Below, in pieces: positions 12,263 through 18,738 of a stretch of DNA of 18,738 nucleotides. This stretch comes from an uncultured Collinsella sp. (GTDB taxonomy: Bacteria; Actinomycetota; Coriobacteriia; Coriobacteriales; Coriobacteriaceae): contig CABUHP010000009.1 in the NCBI GenBank assembly GCA_902491415.1, positions 1-18,738 of the forward strand, read 5' to 3'. The position numbers and the translations under genes were made by a program. Within the stretch, counting starts at the first letter, position 1, and each line of letters opens with the position of its first letter. A model generated the notes under the pieces. The model ran no database searches and was not told the DNA's origin. It saw nothing but the letters and a program-made list of their open reading frames with translations.

Positions 12263-13342
12263 TTATTGCACGGTTGTGTCGTCGCCCACGCCGAGCTTGC
12301 GCGACAGGTCGCTCCAGGCGAGTTCCTCGCCCTCGCGCTGCACGTGCGTCCCCAAGGCCTGCGGGCAGTCACTTACCAAGGAAAGCGCATACTCGGCAGC
12401 CTGCAGCTCGGCACCTATAAAGACCAGCAACAGCACGCCCTCTTTGGCAAAGCGCACGACCGAACGGTCGAGCACTCCCTGCGCCCGGGCCAAAAAGGCA
12501 TCCCGTGCCAAGGGCGACTCAAGCGCAAATGACACCAGCGTCGCAGGCAGCTCGCCGGCGGGCCCGAGCTTTTCTATAAGCACCGGGGCCTGCGACAGCG
12601 CAAAAAGCGAATGTGCGGTATCGAACGGCGTGCGTCCCATAAGGTCGTCGTTGAGGCGCTCGACGGTACAGCGAAGCTCCCGGTTGTCACGCTCGACTTC
12701 AGCGGTGCGGCGACAGACGGCATCGTTTCGAAGCGACATACCCACGCAGGCGATCACGGACAGCACGAGCAGCACGGCGATGGTGACGCCCACGTTGACG
12801 CGTGCTGCAAGATAGGCGTTTTGGTCGATCACGACCTGCTTGCCCGTAAGAAAACACAGGCGGTAGGTGGTCTTGCCGTACGAAAACACGGTGCCCGAGG
12901 CGATATAGGCGCTGCCGTCGATCTGGATAATGGCATGGTCGACAACGCCTTCGCTAAGGCCCGATATAAAAGCAGAGGCCGAAGACGTGCTGTAGTAAGT
13001 CTTGCTCGAAAAACCCCGGTAGCGGCCGCTGGCGTCGACGTCTTTGACAAAGACCAGACTGTTGCCCTTGGATAGCGTCCAGTACTGCGATGCCGAGCCC
13101 GTTATCGAGCCGAGTACCTTGTCGACAATGTCCTCGTCGTCTCGACCCGGCTCGCGCACGATCTGGCCCACCGCGAGCTCAACATACTGGTCTTGTTGGG
13201 TGGCAAAGATCTCGAGCAGGCCGTCCTCGTAGCGCGCAAGCTGATACCACACCGACACGGCGGCGGCCAGCGCGACAGCCATCGCCACGATGGCGACAAG
13301 CCCCGTCGACGGGCGGGCGCGTTTCTTGGTTGCCGAAAGCAC
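12263..13342 (-). CDS. Two-TM membrane protein with possible degenerate GGDEF-like domain
   Basis: I do not recognise this 359-residue protein with certainty. It has a TM at about 14-34, an extracytoplasmic domain of about 150 residues (35-182) that looks like a Cache/PAS-type sensor, a second TM at 183-204, a charged coiled-coil-like stretch (205-233) and a cytoplasmic domain (about 240-350). In that last domain VRFAKEGVLLLVFIG (296-310) followed by an Ala-rich helix is placed like the RxGGDEFxxLL strand of diguanylate cyclases, but the catalytic residues are absent. If real, this would be an inactive nucleotide or c-di-GMP sensor, or a scaffold. The start is GTG 13342, with AAGGA nine bases upstream and only two bases from the preceding stop, so it is in the operon. 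Its job is probably sensing or organising the glycan/exosortase machinery. Confidence 0.7.
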   Translation of the reverse strand: MLSATKKRARPSTGLVAIVAMAVALAAAVSVWYQLARYEDGLLEIFATQQDQYVELAVGQIVREPGRDDEDIVDKVLGSITGSASQYWTLSKGNSLVFVKDVDASGRYRGFSSKTYYSTSSASAFISGLSEGVVDHAIIQIDGSAYIASGTVFSYGKTTYRLCFLTGKQVVIDQNAYLAARVNVGVTIAVLLVLSVIACVGMSLRNDAVCRRTAEVERDNRELRCTVERLNDDLMGRTPFDTAHSLFALSQAPVLIEKLGPAGELPATLVSFALESPLARDAFLARAQGVLDRSVVRFAKEGVLLLVFIGAELQAAEYALSLVSDCPQALGTHVQREGEELAWSDLSRKLGVGDDTTVQ

Positions 13343-13344
13343 CG

Positions 13345-14744
13345 TTACAGTTCCTTAGAATCGTCGTTAACATATGCACGCAGCTCCCGCACGCGCCCAA
13401 GCGGCCGGGACAGGTCGCCCGCGACCACCTTGGTCACCGCATCGCGCTCCTCGGTGAGCGTCGCCGTCTTCCAGGCGCTATCGGTTCCGATGCTGTTTAC
13501 GATGCCCGCCAGGCGAATAAAAAACACCGCCAGGTTAAACAGGGGCAAAAGCGGAACAACCCACCATTGACGGGCATAGTAACGACGGAGGCCATCAAAA
13601 GGCCGTAAAAACGAGACGACGGCGGCGTAGTAGAGGTAGCCACACGCTACATAGAGCACATAGATCGCCAGCACCGCCCCCAGCACCGCCAGCGCCGAAT
13701 AACCCACGGCGAGCAGACAGATCAGGGCGATATACCAGATCAAACGAGGAAACGCAAAGGTGTGGTCATAGAGCAGGGTGTTCACATTGACATCGCGAAG
13801 TGCGCCACGCAGCGATAGGTCCTCGCCGCCAAACATGTGCGCCACCTCCAAGCTGCCGCGCTGCCAACGCTGCCGCTGCGTATAGAGTTTGTCGACGCTC
13901 TCGATGGGGTCGACGAAAAAGATCGCGTTCTCGCACACATGCAGACGCTCATGATGCAGATAGCGCATCTGAAAGGTAATCTGTGTATCCTCGCAGATGG
14001 TGTCGGTGTTGTAGAGCCACGAGGACAGCACCGCATTGCTGCGAAACGCCGTGAACGCGCCCGAGAGCGAATAGATAAAGTTGATCTCGGAGGCAAAGTT
14101 GCGCCCCGCCAAAAAGGCCTGGGCATATTCCACAAACTCCATGCGCCGCAACAACCTGCTAGGCCCGGGGCGGTATGCCTCCACCAGGTCGGGGCTCGTC
14201 ATGATGACGCCGGTAACCACATCGATGGTGGAATCGGACTCAAAGCGCGCGACGAGGTTCTCCAGCGCATGGGGCTCCAGCACGCCGTCCGAATCGATAT
14301 GGACGATATATTTGGCCCGGCTGTTAAACAGGCCCAGATTAAGCGCGCGCGACTTACCCTGCGCCGCGTCCATCCACTGCATAACAAGCTCGGGATGCTT
14401 TTTTGGCAGCGCGCGTACACGCCAAACGAGTCGTCTTGGCTGTTGTTATTGATCAGATAGAGCTGGATGCTCGATAGCGGGTAAGTGCCCTGCGCCACCG
14501 AATCGATACAGGCCTCGAGCGTATCGGCGGAGTTATACACAGGCACCAGTAGCGTGATGGCCGGCGCGATAGAAAGATTGCGGGCGGATGCCTGCAGGCG
14601 TCGCGCATGTCTTTTGCGGCGCACCAGCAAAAGGCAGCTGCCGAGCGCAGGCACGATCTCCATGATGATGGGTATGATGATCCAGGCGGCCCAAAAGATA
14701 AAGCTGCCGCCGATGCGCGCGACCAGTTTAGCTATCGCGCTCAT
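13345..14744 (-). pseudogene. XrtG-associated GT2 glycosyltransferase, frameshifted
   Basis: Two minus-strand frames join into one protein of about 466 residues. The N-terminal part has a TM (about 14-40) and VPVYNSADTL with INNNSQDDS. The downstream frame has HIDSDG (DxD, 149-154), CEDT (251-254), QRQRW (290-294) and C-terminal TM segments. These are the D, DxD, ED and QxxRW motifs of processive cellulose/hyaluronan-synthase-like GT2 enzymes, and the gene fits the exosortase G-associated glycosyltransferase family (TIGR03111, as I recall). The break is at an A6 run (14399-14404): CAA AAA AGC should read CAA AAA AAG CAT CCC, so one base is missing. The true start is ATG 14744 (GGGGAGG seven bases upstream), overlapping xrtG by 17 bases; TTG 14750 sits too close to the Shine-Dalgarno. 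As read, the gene gives only a fragment without the active site, unless slippage or a sequencing error explains it. Confidence 0.85.
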
Positions 14745-15324
14745 AGGCAAACCTCCCCACCTTCATGCGCACGATCTGTGGCTTGGTGAAAACGTAGAAA
14801 TATAGCACGACGGTAAACGCGTAAAAGACGATGCGGCCCACCAGCGAGTGTGCGATGTAGTACCACTGCGTCCCACCAATATGGATGATCTCGGCGATAA
14901 GGATGATACGCACCACGTTGGCAAGGACGATTGCGAGCACGCCGAGGGCACCGACGATCAGACGCTCCGAGCGCCGGTAGACATCGAAAAATGCCAGCAG
15001 CGAGACAAAGGCCATAATCTCAACGATGCCCGAGCACTCAAAGTCAATCTTGAGCGTCATGGCGCCGGCCGCAGAGTCGATAAAGATCACGCCGTATTTA
15101 AAGTAGGCCTCGAAGGTTGCCGTAAGCTTGCCGAAGAGCCCCGCAAGGGCGGCGACGCTTTGGGCGAGTGGCTGCATGGCCCACGGACGAACTAACATCA
15201 TGAGCACGATAAACAGCCCCACCGAGCCCAGCAGAAAGCGCCAGAACTTAAGCCCGGCTCGTTTGAGCACGTGCAGGCCATACAGCCAGGGGACGATAAA
15301 GAGCGCGGCCACGATCTGCGTCAC
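14728..15324 (-). CDS. xrtG: Exosortase family protein XrtG
   Basis: A 198-residue integral membrane protein with about six hydrophobic segments. It carries the exosortase/archaeosortase active-site pattern: Cys97 in FECSGIVE, Arg139 in NVVRIILI and His159 in YYIAHSLVGR, each at a membrane-segment boundary. Exosortases are thought to cleave a C-terminal sorting tail outside the membrane and transfer the protein to an acceptor; XrtG is the small Gram-positive form paired with Firmicu-CTERM tails. The start is GTG 15324, which overlaps the stop of the substrate gene (GTGA); GGGAGG lies seven bases upstream. A reading from further upstream would run inside the substrate's coding sequence and adds an unrelated, Arg/Gly-rich segment. 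It is followed with a 17-base overlap by its glycosyltransferase partner. All three catalytic residues are intact. Confidence 0.92.
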   Translation of the reverse strand: MTQIVAALFIVPWLYGLHVLKRAGLKFWRFLLGSVGLFIVLMMLVRPWAMQPLAQSVAALAGLFGKLTATFEAYFKYGVIFIDSAAGAMTLKIDFECSGIVEIMAFVSLLAFFDVYRRSERLIVGALGVLAIVLANVVRIILIAEIIHIGGTQWYYIAHSLVGRIVFYAFTVVLYFYVFTKPQIVRMKVGRFAYERDS

Positions 15325-17129
15325 GCGCGCGCCTCCCCGTCCTCGGTATGCACGGGCAGGCCGCCATCGGCATCGCCTTTCGCTCCCCGCTTGCGGCGGC
15401 GGTAGCAGCAGACGCCGGCAACGCTCGCCACGCACAGGCCGACCCCCACAAACGGTGCCGTGGAGACGCCGGCGGTCGTTACCCACTGCTGACCCAGGCG
15501 CCCGTACTGGGCCTCGAAGACCTTGATGTCGTTGGGGTCGATGGAGACCGTGTCCTTGGATTGGCCCCAGCCGGTATGGAGGTTTTTGGCAAGCGTGGGG
15601 ATATCGATCTCCCACTCCATCTCATTCTGCCCCTCCGAGACAGTGATCGTCGCCTTGCCGTAGATAACATCGTCTGCCTTGAGATCATTGATGTTCTTGG
15701 ATGTCGCGTTCACCGTGGTCGAGGTGAGGTAGAACTCGTAGGTGCCGTCGCCAAGCCCCGAGAGTTTGGGATTCCAATCGATGTTGCCGTTCGCATCGAC
15801 CGCAATAAAGCGCGGCGTGAGCATAAGGTCGTTATCGTTGTTGATACGAATCGACACCGCCGAGCTAAACTCCCCGCCCGCCTCGGCAAGATGCGCAGAC
15901 ATGTTGGTCACCGCATGGCCGTAAAGCTTTTGCTGGGTGCTGTCGGCATAAAGCGCACCGCGTGCATCCACGGTGTGCTCACCGGTGCCCGCCGTGGCAT
16001 ATTGAATGGTGGAATGGGGGTATCCGCCCCAGTCGTCGTAACTGCCGTCGTAGACGATTCCGTCGAAGGTCTTGCCGCCATCGTCGCCTTTAAGATTGGC
16101 GACGCCGGTGATGGAGGGATCGACCTGGTACAGGCCAAAGTCGATGGTCTTACTATAGTCACCCAGGGCAGAAGCCGGAATGGCAACCTCCCATTTGTGA
16201 GGCGTTTGAGCCCAGGAGTAGTTGTTGCACGCCACCGTAGCGCCGTCCACGCCCGACACCGCCGGGCCGCGCCCCAGCTGCACCAGGGTCTGGTTGCCCA
16301 GGTCGGTGGTGATGGCATATTGCCCGTTGTTGTTGGGACCGGCGCCCGCCATGGCACCGGGATCATCAGCATTGGACTCAAAATACAGGTAGACCCAGTC
16401 GCCGTCCCAAACCATAGCGACCTTGTTGACGGTATCCCAACCCTTGGGGTTGCCGCTGGCATCAAGGTCTTTGATGTCGTATTTGGCGACACCGTCCCAA
16501 TCCGAAAAATCGCCGTCGATCTTGATGCCGGTGTAAGCCGAGGAACCCGTATCCGGATCGGACGTATCGGTCGAGCCGGCATCGCCGGAGCCGCCAGGTT
16601 CCGTTCCCGAGCCCGAATCGGTGCTGCCACCCGGGTTACCGGTGTCGCCCGTGTCGCCCGAGCCGGTATCGGTGGCGCCGCCCATCTGGGCGCTCGTAAG
16701 CGAGACACCGCCAAACGAGGCGGTAAAGCTATCGTTGGCAAAAAAACTCGCGGGGACGCTCACCGTCACGGTGCCGCCCGATGCGCTCACCTGGCCGCCG
16801 GCGACATCGCTATACCACGAATTGACGACCTTGTAGGTGCCGCCCCACGTGGTAAGGATAAGGGCATCTTGCGGAGCATGCTGCTGGCCATCTCCATAGG
16901 CAAGGCGTATATCGCGCTGCCCGAGCGACGAAGGATCGCCCGAGACAGTAAAGGTAAACACGTAGTTGTCGCCCGATTTGATGCCGGACCAATCGCTCAC
17001 CTGACTGTCGGAGACGGCCAATGCCGATATCGCGCGCACGGCAGGCGAGAAAGAGTACGACGCCATGGTCACAATCATCGTAGCGGCCGCAGCACGCTTG
17101 ATAAACGACGTGATCTTGATACGTTTCAT
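15321..17129 (-). CDS. Secreted Firmicu-CTERM protein, predicted XrtG substrate
   Basis: A 602-residue exported protein. The signal peptide is about 1-33 (basic start, hydrophobic core, cleavage near AVRA). It is followed by a beta-rich domain (about 45-150) and a Gly/Ser/Thr/Asp-rich linker (152-199). Next come a CBM9/DOMON-like domain that starts KIDGDFSDWDG (203-213) and a second, related region that starts VYDGSYDDWGGY (359-370). The C-terminal sorting region is LGQQWVTTAGVSTAP, TM about 557-576, then RRRKR (577-581). Unlike most PEP-CTERM-type tails it continues for 21 more hydrophilic residues. The start is ATG 17129, with AAGGAG 11 bases upstream; ten extra upstream codons would place that Shine-Dalgarno inside the gene. 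It is first in the cluster, and its stop overlaps the xrtG start, so it is almost certainly the dedicated substrate. It probably binds carbohydrate at the cell surface. Confidence 0.88.
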   Translation of the reverse strand: MKRIKITSFIKRAAAATMIVTMASYSFSPAVRAISALAVSDSQVSDWSGIKSGDNYVFTFTVSGDPSSLGQRDIRLAYGDGQQHAPQDALILTTWGGTYKVVNSWYSDVAGGQVSASGGTVTVSVPASFFANDSFTASFGGVSLTSAQMGGATDTGSGDTGDTGNPGGSTDSGSGTEPGGSGDAGSTDTSDPDTGSSAYTGIKIDGDFSDWDGVAKYDIKDLDASGNPKGWDTVNKVAMVWDGDWVYLYFESNADDPGAMAGAGPNNNGQYAITTDLGNQTLVQLGRGPAVSGVDGATVACNNYSWAQTPHKWEVAIPASALGDYSKTIDFGLYQVDPSITGVANLKGDDGGKTFDGIVYDGSYDDWGGYPHSTIQYATAGTGEHTVDARGALYADSTQQKLYGHAVTNMSAHLAEAGGEFSSAVSIRINNDNDLMLTPRFIAVDANGNIDWNPKLSGLGDGTYEFYLTSTTVNATSKNINDLKADDVIYGKATITVSEGQNEMEWEIDIPTLAKNLHTGWGQSKDTVSIDPNDIKVFEAQYGRLGQQWVTTAGVSTAPFVGVGLCVASVAGVCCYRRRKRGAKGDADGGLPVHTEDGEARA

Positions 17130-17165
17130 GCGTCCATCTACTCCTTCTTGTTTAAACATCGCGGG

Positions 17166-17195
17166 ATATTAAATTTAGACAGCCTCGTACGTAAA
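17166..17195 (-). promoter_or_regulatory. Predicted promoter of the exosortase cluster
   Basis: On the minus strand, TTTACG (17190-17195) and TAATAT (17166-17171) are spaced 18 bases apart in an AT-rich pocket of an otherwise GC-rich window. The predicted start leaves a leader of about 30 bases before ATG 17129. It lies just after the aspS terminator, so the cluster should be transcribed independently of aspS. Confidence 0.5.
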
Positions 17196-17203
17196 CGTTT
17201 TCA
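17190..17203. promoter_or_regulatory. LacI/CcpA-type operator upstream of the exosortase cluster
   Basis: The minus strand reads TGAAAACGTTTACG, which matches 13 of 14 positions of the catabolite-response-element consensus TGWAANCGNTNWCA and has an AAACGTTT palindromic core. It overlaps the predicted -35 box, a repression position. It differs from the CAACCGGTTG sites at lacZ, so another LacI/GalR-type regulator, not encoded in this window, would be expected to bind it. Confidence 0.5.
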
Positions 17204-17242
17204 CGAACATCTTACAGACTTTACAAAGCTCGTGCACGTCCC

Positions 17243-17277
17243 ATAAAAAGCGAGGGAAGGCGCGCGTCCTTCCCTCG
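17243..17277 (-). terminator. Rho-independent terminator of aspS
   Basis: Perfect ten-base arms at 17251-17260 and 17268-17277 with a seven-base loop. On the minus strand the stem is followed by CTTTTTAT. It starts 26 bases after the aspS stop codon and cleanly ends that transcript before the exosortase cluster promoter. Confidence 0.9.
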
Positions 17278-17302
17278 TTACAGGCACTATGTAGCCGCTC
17301 GC

Positions 17303-18738
17303 CTACATCAGGCGCAGGCTGACGTCCTTGAGCTGGGCGCCAGAAACGGCGCTCGGGGCGCCCGACATAAGGTCGGAGCCGCTGGCCGTCTTGGGGAATG
17401 CCATGACGTCGCGGATGGATTCGGAGCCGGTGAGCAGCATGCACACGCGGTCCAGGCCCAGGGCGAAGCCGCCCATCGGGGGCGCACCAAACTTGAGGGC
17501 CTCCATGAGGAAGCCGAACTGCGACTCGGCACGCTCCTCGGTAAAGCCCAGGAGTTTGAGCATAGACATCTGCATCTCGGCGTTGTGGATACGCATACCG
17601 CCGCCACCGGCCTCAAAGCCGTCCATGACAAAGTCGTAGGTGCAGGAGCCGGCTGCCAGCGGGTCGGCCTCGATCTTGGCGATGTCGGTCTCGGTCGGCA
17701 GGGTAAAGGGCTGATGCTCGGCTGCATAGGCCTTGCGGTCCTCATCCCAGTGGAACAGCGGGAAGTTGACAACCCACAGGAAGTCGTGGCCCTCGCGCTT
17801 GATCTCGAGCGCATTGGCCATGTGGGAACGCATGCCGCCCAGGATCTCGTCGGAGAGCAGGCGCGGGCCGGCGGCGAACATCACGAGGTCGCCGGGCTCG
17901 ACGTCCATGCGCTCGCGCAGGGCCGCCATCTCCTCGTCCGAGAAGAACTTGACGATGGGGCTGTTGATGGAGCCGTCCTCACGGAAGGCGATCCAGGCCA
18001 GGCCCTTGGCGCCAAACGTGGAGGCCACGCCGGCGAGCTTATCGATCTTGGCACGGGCCCAGGCACCGGCGCCCTTGGCGTTGATGGCCTTGACGACGGA
18101 ACCCTCCTCGTTCGCGGCGGTCGCGAAGACCTTGAACTTGGAGTTGGCAAAGATGTCGGTCAGGTCGACCAGATGCATGCCATAGCGGGTATCGGGCTTG
18201 TCGGAGCCATAGGTGTCCATGGCCTCCCAGTAGTCCATGCGACGCAGCGGCGTGGGCATCTCAACACCCATACGGCCGAAGGCATCGGACAGGACCTCTT
18301 CGAGTGCGCTCATGACATCGTTCTGGTCCACGAAGGACATCTCGATATCGACCTGGGTGAACTCGGGCTGACGGTCGGCACGCAGGTCCTCGTCGCGGAA
18401 GCACTTGGCGACCTGGTAGTAGCGCTCGACGCCACCGACCATGAGCAGCTGCTTCAGGAGCTGCGGGGACTGCGGCAGAGCGTAGAAGTTGCCCGGCTGG
18501 ATGCGGCTGGGAACGATGAAGTCGCGAGCGCCCTCGGGCGTGGACTTGAACAGGGAGGGCGTCTCGACCTCCATGAACTCACGGTTGTGCAGCGCCTCGC
18601 GAATGGCAAAGGTGAAGTCGGAGCGCAGACGCAGGTTGGCCATCATCTCGGGACGACGGAGGTCCAGATAGCGATAGCGCAGACGGGTGTCCTCGCTGGT
18701 CTCGATGCCGTCCTCGATCTGGAACGGCGGGGGGACGG
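17303..18738 (-). CDS. aspS: Aspartyl-tRNA synthetase, 3' part (5' end outside window)
   Basis: The minus-strand frame stays open to the window edge, so the gene is cut at its 5' end. About 477 of an expected 590-600 residues are present, and the N-terminal tRNA anticodon-binding OB fold is mostly outside. The visible sequence begins [10 protein letters not shown] and runs through [16 protein letters not shown], the start of the class II catalytic domain. Motif 2 ([25 protein letters not shown] region), the bacterial GAD insertion domain and motif 3 ([29 protein letters not shown]) are all intact. It charges tRNA(Asp) with aspartate in the cytoplasm. Whether it is discriminating cannot be judged without the N terminus. 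A start at ATG 18646 is not real: the upstream codons are clearly aspS sequence. The gene ends at a strong terminator and looks ordinary for the genome. Confidence 0.97.
   Translation of the reverse strand, partial: VPPPFQIEDGIETSEDTRLRYRYLDLRRPEMMANLRLRSDFTFAIREALHNREFMEVETPSLFKSTPEGARDFIVPSRIQPGNFYALPQSPQLLKQLLMVGGVERYYQVAKCFRDEDLRADRQPEFTQVDIEMSFVDQNDVMSALEEVLSDAFGRMGVEMPTPLRRMDYWEAMDTYGSDKPDTRYGMHLVDLTDIFANSKFKVFATAANEEGSVVKAINAKGAGAWARAKIDKLAGVASTFGAKGLAWIAFREDGSINSPIVKFFSDEEMAALRERMDVEPGDLVMFAAGPRLLSDEILGGMRSHMANALEIKREGHDFLWVVNFPLFHWDEDRKAYAAEHQPFTLPTETDIAKIEADPLAAGSCTYDFVMDGFEAGGGGMRIHNAEMQMSMLKLLGFTEERAESQFGFLMEALKFGAPPMGGFALGLDRVCMLLTGSESIRDVMAFPKTASGSDLMSGAPSAVSGAQLKDVSLRLM

Noticed and set aside
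15325..15615. N-terminal extension of XrtG
   Set aside because: It overlaps the C-terminal coding region of the substrate in another frame, is not hydrophobic, and the GTG at 15324 has a good Shine-Dalgarno and gives the usual XrtG length.
16560..16690. GC-rich repetitive stretch as a possible DNA repeat or CRISPR
   Set aside because: It is the coding sequence of a low-complexity Gly/Ser/Thr/Asp linker; no regular spacing or identical repeat units.
15348..17246. Plus-strand open frame of about 632 codons opposite the Firmicu-CTERM gene
   Set aside because: Arg/Gly/Ala-rich sequence without domains, antisense to a protein with a clear signal peptide, modules and sorting tail.

Overview
The window looks like a chromosomal segment of a high-GC Gram-positive gut bacterium, most likely a Coriobacteriia member such as Collinsella. 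This is inferred from GC-rich codon use, GGAGG-type ribosome binding sites and gene content, not from a marker gene. Nearly all genes lie on the minus strand. The exception is one LacI-type regulator on the plus strand.

Region 1 (1-1747) holds an amino-acid permease of the APC superfamily with a clear intrinsic terminator behind it. Region 2 (1748-6606) is a lactose/galactoside module. It contains a 1002-aa LacZ-type GH2 beta-galactosidase, translationally coupled to a small EbgC/YhcH-like protein, and a divergent LacI-family regulator. The 374-base gap between lacZ and the regulator carries three copies of a CAACCGGTTG operator. Two of them sit exactly on the predicted lacZ -35 box and transcription start.

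Region 3 (6705-17129) is the remarkable part: an eight-gene minus-strand cluster that I read as an exosortase G (XrtG) / Firmicu-CTERM protein-sorting locus. In transcription order it encodes: (1) a secreted 602-aa protein with a C-terminal sorting tail; (2) XrtG with the exosortase Cys-Arg-His triad; (3) a cellulose-synthase-like GT2 glycosyltransferase, frameshifted; (4) a two-TM protein with a possible degenerate GGDEF-like domain; (5) a 6-pyruvoyl-tetrahydropterin-synthase-like protein without the usual catalytic Cys; (6) a large PTPS-related membrane protein, frameshifted; (7) a GtrB/DPM1-like GT2; (8) a GT-C-like polytopic membrane protein. The genes overlap or are tightly spaced. The likely promoter is at about 17166-17195, under a LacI/CcpA-type palindrome. 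A plausible model, which is inference, is that the cluster makes a lipid-linked glycan and XrtG processes or attaches the substrate at the membrane, with glycosylation of the substrate or of a partner.

Region 4 (17303-18738) is the 3' part of aspS (aspartyl-tRNA synthetase), whose 5' end lies beyond the window. It ends at a strong intrinsic terminator that separates it from the exosortase cluster.

Two genes of the exosortase cluster are each broken by a single-base shift in a homopolymer (A6 and C4 on the coding strand), both in the same direction. These may be sequencing errors, real decay, or slippage sites. I saw no rRNA, tRNA, CRISPR array, insertion sequence or phage gene.
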